A stretch of 48,721 nt of DNA from Propionibacteriaceae bacterium UBA6238 (GCA_002441465.1 DJWE01000049.1:93399-142119); one strand, 5' to 3'; numbered from the stretch's first letter, positions 14,566-22,978 are shown. Notes: a model not told the origin generated them from the letters alone. Program-made: numbers and translations.

Positions 14566-15909
14566 ATGCGAACCGAAGAGGTTGACGTCGTCGTCGCGGG
14601 CGGAGGCACTGCGGGAGTGATCGCGGGTCTTGCCGCGGCACGCAACGGCGCCCGTACTCTGTTGGTCGAGAGGCAGCGCTGTCTCGGTGGCCAGTTCACC
14701 GCGGGAAGCCAGGGGGCTTGGGTCGGCTTCAGCGACAAGAAGAACCGCATCGTGAACGGCATCGCCTGGGAGTTGCGAGATCTCCTCCGCGAGCGCAACG
14801 CGATCGTGGAGGCCGATCCGGAAACCGACGTGTGCTTCCTGTACGACCCCGAGGTCGCGAAGGTCGTTCTGAATGAGATGCTCGGCAGGGAGCCGCTGCT
14901 GAAGACCTACTTCAACACCTCCGTCATCGATGTCCTCAAGGACGGCGACGCCGTGGTCGGTGTCGTGATCCAGTCGGAGATGGAGCAGGTCGAGGTCCGG
15001 TCCAAGGTCGTGATCGACAGCAGCGGCGACGCCGGAGTGGCGGCCAAGGCCGGCGTGCCGTTCGAGATCCGCGCGAAGAAAGACATCCAGCCGATGACAC
15101 TGATCGGGCGCATGGCCGGTGTCGACATGGATCGAGTGAAGCAGTACTACGAGGAGAACCCTCCCGTCCACGATCACCACGTGCCGCCGGCGTGGCGCGA
15201 CTACAAGACCTTCCCCGGCTTCATGCACTACGGCTTGCGGGACGAGCTGGAGAACGCCGAACTTCCCGAGCACCTGGAGTACCTGCGGAACTGGCTGGCC
15301 ATCTTCACTTCGACACCGAACCCCGGCGAGGTCACGATCAACTGCTCGGGTGCGATCGAGGCGCACAGTATCGCCGGTTTCGAGGATCGCGCCAGGCAGG
15401 AGATCGTGTCCCAGTCCTGCCTCTACGACGTGGCCGAAGCGATGCGCCGGTACGTGCCGGGCTTCGAGAACGCCTACCTGTCGGTCATCGCCAGTCAGCT
15501 CGGGGTTCGGGAGAGCCGCCGGGTCATCGGCGACTACAAGCTCACGTTGGACGACTTCCGGGCGGCCCGTGAGTTCGATGACTCGATCGGTCGCGGCGCC
15601 ATGCCGGCGGGAGCGCATACGCCGGACGGAGTGACGATGACCGTCTACGACCTGCCGGCAGGCAAGTCCATGGCGATCCCGTACCGATGCATGCTGCCCA
15701 AGGGCACAGATGGGCTGTTGATCGCCGGGCGGTGCGTCTCCTACGAGCCTCCGGTCGCGAACTGCATTCGCAATATGGCGCAGTGCATGGTCATGGGGCA
15801 GGCCGTCGGAACGGCTGCGGCCTTGGCCGTGGAACATGGCACGACGCCGCGCGAGGTGGACATTCCGCTCCTCCAGGCCACGCTGCGCGAACAGGGCGCA
15901 ATCCTCTAG
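14566..15909 (+). CDS. FAD-dependent oxidoreductase (FAD_oxidored, PF12831-like)
   Basis: A 447-residue flavoprotein. The dinucleotide-binding motif is at 10-17 (VAGGGTAG) with E35 at the end of the second strand for the FAD ribose, followed by CLGGQFTAGSQGAW. Near the C-terminus, LLIAGRCVSYEPPVANCIRNMAQCM leads into MGQAVGTAAALA, the second FAD contact. VRESRRVIGDYKLTLDDF is typical of the PF12831 group, which is found in many carbohydrate gene clusters but has few characterised members. GGAGGAATCGGGAG precedes the ATG. It is the first gene of an operon with an ABC sugar-type importer and a dehydrogenase; it probably oxidises the imported substrate or an early intermediate, which is inference. 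Confidence 0.85.
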   Translation: MRTEEVDVVVAGGGTAGVIAGLAAARNGARTLLVERQRCLGGQFTAGSQGAWVGFSDKKNRIVNGIAWELRDLLRERNAIVEADPETDVCFLYDPEVAKVVLNEMLGREPLLKTYFNTSVIDVLKDGDAVVGVVIQSEMEQVEVRSKVVIDSSGDAGVAAKAGVPFEIRAKKDIQPMTLIGRMAGVDMDRVKQYYEENPPVHDHHVPPAWRDYKTFPGFMHYGLRDELENAELPEHLEYLRNWLAIFTSTPNPGEVTINCSGAIEAHSIAGFEDRARQEIVSQSCLYDVAEAMRRYVPGFENAYLSVIASQLGVRESRRVIGDYKLTLDDFRAAREFDDSIGRGAMPAGAHTPDGVTMTVYDLPAGKSMAIPYRCMLPKGTDGLLIAGRCVSYEPPVANCIRNMAQCMVMGQAVGTAAALAVEHGTTPREVDIPLLQATLREQGAIL

Positions 15910-15974
15910 CAATAACGGCGGGCGTAGCTCCTGCCACTGAGCAGACGACACAAGAAATGAAGGAGTCAGTCGCA

Positions 15975-17312
15975 ATGAAGCGCTGCGTACGAATACTGGT
16001 TGCATTCCTCATGATGGCGTCGCTTGCGGCGTGCACGGGCACGTCGAGCGACTCCAGCGCGAACCCGAAGAAGCTCGTGATCTGGACGAACCTCACGGCC
16101 GACGCTCAGGCGAAGGTCCTCCAGAAGCAGTTCGACGAGGTTGCCCATGAAATGGGTATCGAGGTCGAAATGGTGACCGTGTCCTTCAGCGACATGTACA
16201 CCAAGCTGGCCACGGCCGTGCAGTCCGGCGAGGTGCCCGACATCATGCACACCAACTTCTCTGGCGCGGCCTACCTACAGGCCCAGGACATGATTGCGCC
16301 GGTGGACGACGTGATCGACGGTCTCGGACGGGACGACTTCATCTCCACCTACCTCCATGTCCTCGGCAAGGACGGCAAGACCTGGGGCGTGCCCGACTGG
16401 GCGCTGCACAACTCGGTGTGGTATCGCAAGGATCTCTTCGCCAAGAAGGGCCTCCAGGTTCCGAAGACCTGGGACGAGTTCGAGGCTGTGGCCAAGGCGC
16501 TGAACACGGACACCGACAAGGACGGCAAGACCGACCTGTACGGATTCGCCGTCCCGATGCACGCCGTCCAGGTGGCTGCGCAGACCTACTACGAGATGCT
16601 CTACTCCGAGGGCGTCTACACCCTTGATCCGCAGACCGGCGACTATTCGTTCGGGAATCAGAAAGAGCAGGCTGTCAAGGCGCTCGACTACATGATCAAG
16701 CTGTACAAGGAGTCCTCGCCGCCGTCCTCGACCGAATGGTCGTGGAACGAGTACCGCAACGCGTTGGTCGAGGGGACCGTCGCCATGACCCTCGACATGG
16801 GCGCTGTCGTCGGTCTCGCCGAAGCCAACAATCCGGACATGGTCAAGAACCTGGGCAGCTTCGAGTTCCCAGGCCCGGACGGCACGAAGACGGCCTCGCT
16901 GGGCAGCGGCTACACCTTTGTGGCCAGTAACCAAGGCGGCGACGCGAAGGTGGAGCTGAGGAAGGAGTTCCTCAAGCGCCTGTACACCCCGGAGCGGGCC
17001 GCCGAGCGAGCCCTCTCGCGTCCGATGTTCGCCTTCCCCTCGATGTATTCGGCACTGAAGATCTACCGGCAGGACCCGTCGGTTGCGGCATTCCAGACCG
17101 AAATCGACTCGATCACGAATGCGTTCGAGCACAGCAACTGGTACTGGTACGGCATGGAGCCCGGGCTGAACCAGCTCTCCTCGCAGATCGAGTCGACGAC
17201 CTTCTTCGGCGAAGCGATTCAAGGGGTGGCGCTTGGTACGCGAACGTCGGCGGACGCCGTTGGCTACATCGACCAGCAGCTCCAGGAACAGATCGCGAAC
17301 ATCGGGAAGTAG
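15975..17312 (+). CDS. Sugar-type ABC transporter substrate-binding lipoprotein (SBP family 1)
   Basis: A 445-residue extracytoplasmic binding protein. The ATG at 15975 is preceded by AAGGAG and starts a lipoprotein signal (MKRCVRILVAFLMMASLAAC, lipidated Cys20). Family-1 features follow: KKLVIWTNLTADAQAKVLQKQFDE, SGEVPDIMHTNFSG, WGVPDWALHNSVWYRKDLFAKKGL, PKTWDEFEAVAKAL. Such proteins feed carbohydrates or polyols to MalFG-type permeases, as here. A calcium-binding-like loop (DTDKDGKTDLYG) lies in the middle. An upstream in-frame extension overlaps the oxidoreductase gene and lacks a signal peptide, so it was rejected. Confidence 0.93.
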   Translation: MKRCVRILVAFLMMASLAACTGTSSDSSANPKKLVIWTNLTADAQAKVLQKQFDEVAHEMGIEVEMVTVSFSDMYTKLATAVQSGEVPDIMHTNFSGAAYLQAQDMIAPVDDVIDGLGRDDFISTYLHVLGKDGKTWGVPDWALHNSVWYRKDLFAKKGLQVPKTWDEFEAVAKALNTDTDKDGKTDLYGFAVPMHAVQVAAQTYYEMLYSEGVYTLDPQTGDYSFGNQKEQAVKALDYMIKLYKESSPPSSTEWSWNEYRNALVEGTVAMTLDMGAVVGLAEANNPDMVKNLGSFEFPGPDGTKTASLGSGYTFVASNQGGDAKVELRKEFLKRLYTPERAAERALSRPMFAFPSMYSALKIYRQDPSVAAFQTEIDSITNAFEHSNWYWYGMEPGLNQLSSQIESTTFFGEAIQGVALGTRTSADAVGYIDQQLQEQIANIGK

Positions 17313-17342
17313 GGTCAGCCCAACGCTTCGCCTCTTCGTAGG

Positions 17343-17378
17343 GACTCCCGTCGGTGCACCGACGGGCCGGCGGGAGTC
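17343..17378 (+). promoter_or_regulatory. Intercistronic stem-loop with two alternative pairings
   Basis: In the 118-nt gap between the binding protein and the first permease, CCCGTCGG-tgca-CCGACGGG (17347-17366) forms one hairpin, and GACTCCCG (17343-17350) pairs with CGGGAGTC (17371-17378) in another. They share CCCG at 17347-17350, so the full stems exclude each other. Such elements commonly stabilise the binding-protein message and reduce expression of downstream permeases. Confidence 0.6.
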
Positions 17379-17430
17379 ACCCGAGGTTGTGCGTGGCCAG
17401 GATCACTCTGGATGCCACTTTGGAGGACCG

Positions 17431-18390
17431 GTGCGCTATCCCAACCCATCCGCAACAACCCGCGCGACTCTGCCCGCCACGCGGGATGAGACCGACAACC
17501 GGGAGCGCCGACGCAGACGCGAGCTCGGTCTCGTGCTCTTCGTGGCGCCGACCGTGGTGTTCCTGGTCGTGTTCGTGTTGTACCCCCTGCTGTACAACCT
17601 CTGGCTGAGCCTGACGAATGCGCGGCTTCTGGGGACCACACCGGAGTTCGTCGGTCTCGAGAACTACCTGCGGCTCTTCACGAGCTCCACGTTCTCCAGA
17701 TACCTGTGGAACACCGTGGTGTGGACCGTCGTGTCGGTGGCGCTCCAGATGGTCGTCGGACTCGGTCTCGCGCTGCTGATCAACCGCAAGAACCTTGCCT
17801 TCGGGACAGCGCTGCGCACCTTTCTCCTGATCCCCTACGTGGTACCCGCGGTCGCGTTGGCACTGGTGACGAAGTGGGTGATGAACGGCGACTACGGCAT
17901 CGTGGCCACGGGGCTGCAGGCCATGGGGCTGATCGATCACCGGCAGTCCCCCCTGGCGCTTCCGGCCTACGCGATGGCCGTGGTCATCCTGGTCAACGTC
18001 TGGCGCTCGTACCCGTTTCCGATGCTCATCTACTGGGCAGCGCTCAAGGGGATCGATGCCGAGCTCTACGAGGCCGCGAGCGTGGATGGGGCCGGCTGGT
18101 GGAAGTCGTTCTGGTACATCACGCTGCCCGCCTTGAAGAACACGACCATCGTGCTGCTGGTGCTGCGGATCGTCTGGACGGCCACCTACTTCGATCTGAT
18201 CTGGATGATCACCGGGGGCGGCCCCGCGGGCTCGACGACGCACCTGCCGATCATGATCTACCAGGCGTCGTTCGGAACCTTCCAGACCGGCTACGCTGCG
18301 GCGATCTCCGTGATCCTCGGTCTCATCCTGGTCGCCGGCGTCGTCTTCTACGTGCGGCAGTCGCTGGCTACGAACAACACCACCAGGTAA
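17431..18390 (+). CDS. Sugar-type ABC transporter permease, MalF/UgpA type
   Basis: A 319-residue permease with six predicted membrane helices. GLVLFVAPTVVFLVVFVLY is the first, preceded by a basic arginine-rich stretch, and LYNLWLSLTNARLL follows. The coupling loop ELYEAASVDGAGWWKSFWYITLPAL (the EAA motif) lies near 210-235. I chose the GTG at 17431, with GGAGG 4 nt upstream; longer readings of the frame run back into the binding-protein gene. It pairs with the next gene. No ATPase gene is present in the cluster, so a shared MsiK-type ATPase encoded elsewhere probably drives uptake, as is known for many actinobacterial sugar importers. Confidence 0.92.
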   Translation: MRYPNPSATTRATLPATRDETDNRERRRRRELGLVLFVAPTVVFLVVFVLYPLLYNLWLSLTNARLLGTTPEFVGLENYLRLFTSSTFSRYLWNTVVWTVVSVALQMVVGLGLALLINRKNLAFGTALRTFLLIPYVVPAVALALVTKWVMNGDYGIVATGLQAMGLIDHRQSPLALPAYAMAVVILVNVWRSYPFPMLIYWAALKGIDAELYEAASVDGAGWWKSFWYITLPALKNTTIVLLVLRIVWTATYFDLIWMITGGGPAGSTTHLPIMIYQASFGTFQTGYAAAISVILGLILVAGVVFYVRQSLATNNTTR

Positions 18391-18409
18391 CAAGATGGGA
18401 GCGCGAAAC

Positions 18410-19261
18410 ATGGACACGCGGACTCGCGTGATCGGGCCGCGATTGTTTTCTCGACTCGGCTTCTGGCTGCTGGTGCTTGCAGTGCTGGCAGTAGTCAGCT
18501 TCCCGCTGGTATGGATGGCCGCGAGCTCGCTGAAGCCATCGGAGGAGTTGTTCAAGACACCACCGAGCGTGCTCCCCAACGCCCCGACACTGACGTGGTA
18601 CGTCGAGGCATTCAGGGATTCCGCGGCCCTGCGCTACTCGCTCAACAGCCTGGTCATCGCAACGGCGACGACCCTGATCTGCGTCGTTCTGGGCACCCTG
18701 GGGGCCTACGGCCTGGCACGTTTCGAGTACCGCGGGCGCAAGCCGATCATCGTGGGCGTCCTGCTGGCCTACTGCATCCCCCCGATCATGCTCATGACCC
18801 CGCTCTACCGCCTCATCTCCGGCGCTGGTTTGAATTCCACCTACGTCGGCGTCATCGTCGGGCACTTCACGATCACGTTCCCGTTCTGCCTGTGGCTGCT
18901 GATTTCGTTCTTCGAGAAGATCCCCAAAGAGATCGAGGAGTCGGCGAGCGTCGATGGGGCGTCGATCTTCACCATCTTCTTCCGCATCGATCTGCCGCTG
19001 TGCATGCCGGGCATTCTGAGCGCGGGCATCATGGTGTTCATCCTGTCCTGGAACGAGTACCTGCTGGCCAGCGTTCTGGTGTCCAGCGACACGATGAAGA
19101 CGCTCACCGTGGGGCTGGCCAACTACATCAGTTCGACCGAGATCAACTGGGGTGTCGTCATGGCGATCGGCACCGCGACCACGATTCCGATCATCGTCTT
19201 GTTCACAGCCGTTCAGAAGTACTTCGTCGAGGGCCTGACCGCTGGTTCGGTGAAGGGCTGA
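18410..19261 (+). CDS. Sugar-type ABC transporter permease, MalG/UgpE type
   Basis: A 283-residue MalG-type permease: first helix GFWLLVLAVLAVVSFPLVWM, then SLKPSEELFKTPPSVLP, and the EAA coupling loop EIEESASVDGASIFTIFFRIDLPL near 178-201. The C-terminal FTAVQKYFVEGLTAGSVKG ending is a hallmark of this subfamily. Two ATG codons are possible, at 18395 and 18410; the second is preferred because GGGAGCG lies 7 nt upstream, while the first has no clear ribosome binding site. It completes the membrane channel with the MalF-like partner. Confidence 0.92.
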   Translation: MDTRTRVIGPRLFSRLGFWLLVLAVLAVVSFPLVWMAASSLKPSEELFKTPPSVLPNAPTLTWYVEAFRDSAALRYSLNSLVIATATTLICVVLGTLGAYGLARFEYRGRKPIIVGVLLAYCIPPIMLMTPLYRLISGAGLNSTYVGVIVGHFTITFPFCLWLLISFFEKIPKEIEESASVDGASIFTIFFRIDLPLCMPGILSAGIMVFILSWNEYLLASVLVSSDTMKTLTVGLANYISSTEINWGVVMAIGTATTIPIIVLFTAVQKYFVEGLTAGSVKG

Positions 19262-19289
19262 GCAATGGCGCGCGCGAGAGGGTTCTGCG

Positions 19290-20240
19290 ATGGTCTTCCA
19301 TGACGGCTGGATGCGCTCCGTCCAGCTCCTGGGGCCGCGGACGATCGTGCCCGTCGAGGTACCGCCTCCGACCGAGTTGGGCCCCGACCAGGTTGAGGTG
19401 CGGCTGGAACTGGCCGGCATCTGCGGCAGTGACAGGCCGGGCTTCCTCAGCGGCGCGGATCGGGACGGGGCACGCCCGGTCGGCTATCCGACCCACGAGT
19501 GCATCGGCACGGTCGTGCGGTCCTCCGGCGACGCCTCTCTCGTGGGAACCCGAGTCATCGCGATTCCGAACCGCGACGCCGGCCTCAGTCAGGTCTTCCA
19601 CGCGCCCATCGCCAAGACCCACGTGCTCGCCTCCTCGCTGCCGCCGAGGACGGCTATCCTCGTGCAGCCGCTGGCCTCAGTGCTCGCCGCGATCGATCGG
19701 CTGGGCGATGTGGCTGGCAAGCGGGTCGCCGTGCTTGGGCTGGGCCCGATCGGCATCTCCTTCGGCTATGTCCTGCGCGACATGGGCGTGGCATCCGTCG
19801 ACGGCTTCGATCCGCGGAATCGTTCAGCGGCGCCCTTCATCGGAGTCTTCGACAGAATTGAACCCGCCCCGCCGGCCGACGCGGGGTACGAGCTCGTGGT
19901 CGAGGCCGTCGGCCACGACCTCGAGGTCGTCAACACCGCAATCGAAGCGGCAGCCTTCGCGGGAACGGTGCTGTACTTCGGCGTCCCCGACGACGACGTC
20001 TATCCGTTCGAGTTCAAGCGCTTCTTCCGAAAGTGCCTCCAGCTGGTCGCCAATGTTCAGCCCGACTGGCAGACCTATCTGCCTCGTGCCGAGACCTACC
20101 TCCTCGCCCATCCCGAACTTGGCGCCCTCGTGACCGACGTCGTCCCAGTGCGGCAGGTGCTTCGGGCATTCGAGATCGCGTTCGGCGGGAGGGCCTCGGG
20201 CCACGGGAAGGTACTCATCTCGGTCGACGACTGGCTCTAG
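19290..20240 (+). CDS. Zinc-type (MDR) alcohol/polyol dehydrogenase-like protein
   Basis: A 316-residue medium-chain dehydrogenase. It shows the catalytic-zinc motif ICGSD (C45), THECIG with H69 and E70, and the nucleotide-binding motif GLGPIG at 150-155. The lobe that normally carries four cysteines for structural zinc is missing, and the chain is shorter than the usual 340-350 residues, so it is an atypical member. It would oxidise or reduce an alcohol or sugar hydroxyl with NAD(P). It is the last gene of the oxidoreductase/ABC operon, 28 nt after the permease; the ATG at 19311 is an alternative start. A strong terminator follows. Confidence 0.8.
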   Translation: MVFHDGWMRSVQLLGPRTIVPVEVPPPTELGPDQVEVRLELAGICGSDRPGFLSGADRDGARPVGYPTHECIGTVVRSSGDASLVGTRVIAIPNRDAGLSQVFHAPIAKTHVLASSLPPRTAILVQPLASVLAAIDRLGDVAGKRVAVLGLGPIGISFGYVLRDMGVASVDGFDPRNRSAAPFIGVFDRIEPAPPADAGYELVVEAVGHDLEVVNTAIEAAAFAGTVLYFGVPDDDVYPFEFKRFFRKCLQLVANVQPDWQTYLPRAETYLLAHPELGALVTDVVPVRQVLRAFEIAFGGRASGHGKVLISVDDWL

Positions 20241-20263
20241 CCGGCCTCTCCCCAGAGATGGCC

Positions 20264-20303
20264 GGGCCCGGTCTGCGGCGCCGCCACACTGCAGACCGGG
20301 CCC
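20264..20303 (+). terminator. Hairpin terminator after the dehydrogenase gene
   Basis: GGGCCCGGTCTGC at 20264-20276 pairs perfectly over 13 bp with 20291-20303, with a 14-nt loop. It lies between convergent genes and can serve both strands. No U-tract is present. Confidence 0.7.
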
Positions 20304-20353
20304 CAGTCAGGTCGAACTGCCGCCGGGGCCTTGGTGAGGCCCGGTCGGCCAGG

Positions 20354-21004
20354 TCAGCCGTTCACCGCGGCCGGCGAGGGAACCATCAGCCGGGACACGT
20401 CGACCTTTTGCGGGCGCAGGCGCCGGCCGAGGAGAGAGGCGCGCGGCTTGGCGTCCTTGCGAGCGCGTGCCGCGCGGATCTCCTGCTCGGGGAAGGGCGT
20501 CGGAGAGACGGGCGTGTGCACCGGCGCGGCGGTGGCCGGCACGCGGGGGATGATCACCGGCACCTCCGGCAGAGCGGCCACGGGCTCCGGCGCAACGTCG
20601 GCCTCCTCGCGGAGGACCGTCGCAGCGGACACCGGTTCGGCGGCCTCCGGCATGCGCAACACCGCGGGGTACTCGATCGTCTCCGGGACGACCATGCCGG
20701 CCGGTGCGCTGTCGACCGCGAGCTCGTCGTCGGCTTCGAGAAGCCGTGTCGGCACGGGTGCGGGCTCGGGCAACGGCATCGACTCGGGCACGGGCAGGGC
20801 CGGCGTCTCGGGCGCGAACGCCGCGTCGAGAGCCTCCTGCAGCTCGGGAGACAGCTGGACCGCGCGCAGATGCCGCGGCGTGTACTCGATCGCATCGTCG
20901 AACTCGTCGACTCCATCGACGTAGCGCGACCCGCCGGGCAGGTCGGCCGTCTCGGGCAGGTCGACACCGTCGAGGAAGCGGGATCCGTAAAGCATCTCGG
21001 TCAT
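20354..21004 (-). CDS. Hypothetical proline/alanine-rich protein
   Basis: A 216-residue protein I do not recognise. It is acidic, with YGSRFLDGVDLPE and GGSRYVDGVDEFDDAIEY as a near-repeat at the N-terminus. A long low-complexity middle rich in Pro, Ala, Glu and Val (ETPALPVPESMPLPEPAPVP) follows, then a basic C-terminus (RAARARKDAKPRASLLGRRLRP). No signal peptide or membrane helix is visible. The ATG at 21004 is chosen; a GTG at 21013 is possible. It starts 18 nt after the stop of the CAP-domain gene on the same strand and is probably cotranscribed with it. The near-repeat suggests a short binding motif, but this is only a guess. Confidence 0.6.
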   Translation of the reverse strand: MTEMLYGSRFLDGVDLPETADLPGGSRYVDGVDEFDDAIEYTPRHLRAVQLSPELQEALDAAFAPETPALPVPESMPLPEPAPVPTRLLEADDELAVDSAPAGMVVPETIEYPAVLRMPEAAEPVSAATVLREEADVAPEPVAALPEVPVIIPRVPATAAPVHTPVSPTPFPEQEIRAARARKDAKPRASLLGRRLRPQKVDVSRLMVPSPAAVNG

Positions 21005-21021
21005 CTCTGTCACCAGTCCCC

Positions 21022-22164
21022 TCACTGGAAATCCACGTTGCTGACGTTCGAATCCTGAGCGCCGACGTCGCTCAGCCAGACACCGGCGGCCACGCCCACC
21101 CCGGCCTTCGTCCAGGCGGCGCTCATCACCGACTCGCAGTGGCCGGTGGTGCTCTTCATCCACTGGTTGACCACTTGCGCGGCGGTGTACCCCCGCGGCG
21201 AGAGCGCAAGGACCTCGCCGTACGCCCCGGTCACGCCGGCCAGGGCGAACCGGGTCGAGACGCTGCGAGTTCCTGCGGTGACGTGGTCGAGGCCCTGATA
21301 GATCTGCTGCCGCGTGACCAGGTCCCGACTGTGGGAAAGGGCCAGGTCGCCCAGGCCACCGTCCCAACGGAGTGGGTGGACCTTCGGCAGCGTCCTGCCG
21401 TTGCACACCTCGGCCTTGGCGCGGCGCTGGTTGAGTTCGCTCAGCACGCTGGCCTCGAACGCGGTGGGCGAGCGCCACGTGCGCTTGTAGGTGAAGTTCG
21501 CGGTGATCGTCGCGCCCGGCGCGCTCGCCGTGATCAGGTTGGCGCCGCCGAGGCCGGCGGGCACCCGGACGGTGAGGGTGTGATCGTCGACCACGGCGAA
21601 CTCCGCCTCGACCGCGGGCATCGAGGTGAACCCAGCGGCGAGCTGATCGCGGTCCAGTTGCGGGGTGAACGTGACGCGTGTGGCCGAGCCGACTCCAGCG
21701 CCGGTGATCGTCGTGGATCCGCCTCCGGCCAGTGTGCTGGACGCTGCGCAGGCGCGCAGATCGCCGACCTGTTCGCCGACTCGGACGAAGAGTTGACGCG
21801 AGTAGCCGGCCTTTCGCTTGCCGTGCTTCGGGGTGCGGACGCGGTAGTAGCGATCCCCGGCCGAGGCGGGCACGACGGTCGTCCGGTAGCGGCCCTGCTT
21901 GGTGGTCTTGACCGTGGCCACAGTGGTCCACCGGGACTGACCGACCAGCCGCTCCTGCACCGTGACGGTGCGGCGGGACGGTCTCGGCGAGACCCTGCCG
22001 GTGAGGTTGACGCCTTCGCAGGCGGTCACGGTGGCGTCGGAGGCCCGGACGCTGACGCTGTAGCGTGCTGCTTGCGCAGGCGTGGCCGCGAAACCGGACC
22101 AGCCGGTGACCAGACCGAGTCCGGTCAACACGGCTGCGGCGCGGTGCAGCAGCGTTGAGCGCAT
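21022..22164 (-). CDS. Secreted CAP-domain (SCP/PR1-like) protein
   Basis: A 380-residue exported protein. A Sec-type signal peptide of about 33 residues ends near TPAQA-AR. An Ig/Big-like beta region (about 35-150) and a second beta domain (TLAGGGSTTITGAGVGSATRVTF onward) precede the C-terminal CAP domain. The CAP domain shows SELNQRRAKAEVCNG, LGDLALSHSRDLV, GEVLAL in place of the usual GENI, and QWMKSTTGHCESVMSAAWTKAGVGVA. Bacterial CAP proteins are extracellular with mostly unknown functions. The ATG at 22164 follows GGGAGGGG; an earlier in-frame start at 22206 would add 14 residues ahead of the signal peptide and is less likely. Confidence 0.85.
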   Translation of the reverse strand: MRSTLLHRAAAVLTGLGLVTGWSGFAATPAQAARYSVSVRASDATVTACEGVNLTGRVSPRPSRRTVTVQERLVGQSRWTTVATVKTTKQGRYRTTVVPASAGDRYYRVRTPKHGKRKAGYSRQLFVRVGEQVGDLRACAASSTLAGGGSTTITGAGVGSATRVTFTPQLDRDQLAAGFTSMPAVEAEFAVVDDHTLTVRVPAGLGGANLITASAPGATITANFTYKRTWRSPTAFEASVLSELNQRRAKAEVCNGRTLPKVHPLRWDGGLGDLALSHSRDLVTRQQIYQGLDHVTAGTRSVSTRFALAGVTGAYGEVLALSPRGYTAAQVVNQWMKSTTGHCESVMSAAWTKAGVGVAAGVWLSDVGAQDSNVSNVDFQ

Positions 22165-22233
22165 CTGTGTAGGACCCCTCCCGAGAATGCTCCTCGAGCG
22201 TCTCACGGCGGTCCGTGCCCGAGTAAGGCCCCT

Positions 22234-22260
22234 AATGGGTGACTCGACGTGTCACCCGTT
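22234..22260 (-). terminator. Inverted repeat downstream of the HIT gene
   Basis: GGGTGAC (22237-22243) and GTCACCC (22251-22257) are perfect inverted arms around 7 bases, extendable to 10 pairs with one G-T wobble. It lies 26 nt past the HIT stop and about 70 nt before the CAP gene start, so it may be a terminator or an operator of the CAP gene. Confidence 0.4.
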
Positions 22261-22285
22261 CGGGGGATCGGGCGACCGGCCGGGC

Positions 22286-22702
22286 CTACAGACCCGCCAG
22301 CGCAGCCCGGAGCCGGTCGGCGTAGTCGGCCTCTTCGCCGTCCGCGTACCGCGTCCGCGGCCAGAAGAACCCACGCAGTCCGTCCCCCTTCGACCGAGGC
22401 ACGACGTGGGTGTGCAGGTGCGGAACCGACTGGCTGATCACGTTGTTCATCGCCACGAAGGTGCCTTCGGCGCCGAAGGCCGGACCCATCGCGGCCGCGA
22501 TCCGCTGCGTAGCACTCAGCAGCGGCTGCATCAGCTCGGCGGGCAGGTCGAGCAGGGTGTCCACGTGCCGGGTGGGGCAGACCAGCACATGCCCCTTGAA
22601 CACCGGCCGGTGATCCAGGAACGCGACCACATCGTCGTCACGCCACACCTGTTGGGTGGGCAGTTCACCGGCAATGATCTGGCAGAAGATGTCCGTGGCC
22701 AT
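22286..22702 (-). CDS. HIT-family nucleotide hydrolase
   Basis: A 138-residue HIT protein with the catalytic histidine triad HLHTH at 95-99 and the supporting N-terminal pattern FCQIIAGELPTQQVWRDDDVVAFLD and KGHVLVCPTRHV. Family members hydrolyse nucleoside phosphoramidates or dinucleoside polyphosphates. A -10-like CAGAAT ends exactly 6 nt before the ATG, indicating leaderless transcription. It stands alone between the cold-shock gene terminator and the CAP gene. Confidence 0.93.
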   Translation of the reverse strand: MATDIFCQIIAGELPTQQVWRDDDVVAFLDHRPVFKGHVLVCPTRHVDTLLDLPAELMQPLLSATQRIAAAMGPAFGAEGTFVAMNNVISQSVPHLHTHVVPRSKGDGLRGFFWPRTRYADGEEADYADRLRAALAGL

Positions 22703-22729
22703 GGGGTGATTCTGGCACCGGGAAAGACA

Positions 22730-22763
22730 GAGCGGCCCTCCCGCCGAGGTGAGAGGGCCGCTC
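22730..22763 (-). terminator. Terminator after the cold-shock gene
   Basis: GAGCGGCCCTC (22730-22740) pairs perfectly over 11 bp with GAGGGCCGCTC (22753-22763). On the minus strand it is followed by TGTCTTTCC, a short pyrimidine tail. It begins 11 nt after the csp stop. Confidence 0.75.
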
Positions 22764-22774
22764 GTTCAGGCTGA

Positions 22775-22978
22775 TCAGATCGGGGTGATGTTCGAGGCCT
22801 GCGGACCCTTCGGGCCCTGGGTGATCTCGAACTCAACCTTCTGGTTCTCGTCCAGAGTGCGGAACCCGGAGGTCGAGATCGCGCTGTAGTGGGCGAAAAC
22901 ATCGGGGCCGCCGCCGTCGGGGGCGATGAAGCCGTAACCCTTCTCTGCGTTGAACCACTTCACAGTGCCAGTGGCCAT
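22775..22978 (-). CDS. Cold-shock protein (CspA family)
   Basis: A 67-residue nucleic-acid chaperone. The OB-fold RNA-binding motifs are clear: KGYGFI at 13-18 (RNP1) and VFAHY at 27-31 (RNP2), with MATGTVKWFNAEKG at the start and GPQASNITPI at the end. Such proteins melt RNA secondary structure. AAGGAG precedes the ATG. It is a single gene with its own terminator; the upstream region 22979-23163 holds no other gene and probably includes its promoter and leader. Confidence 0.96.
   Translation of the reverse strand: MATGTVKWFNAEKGYGFIAPDGGGPDVFAHYSAISTSGFRTLDENQKVEFEITQGPKGPQASNITPI

Noticed and set aside
21005..21931. Upstream extension of the proline-rich protein frame
   Set aside because: It lies inside the CAP-protein gene in another phase and has no recognisable content; a start at 21004 or 21013 is enough.
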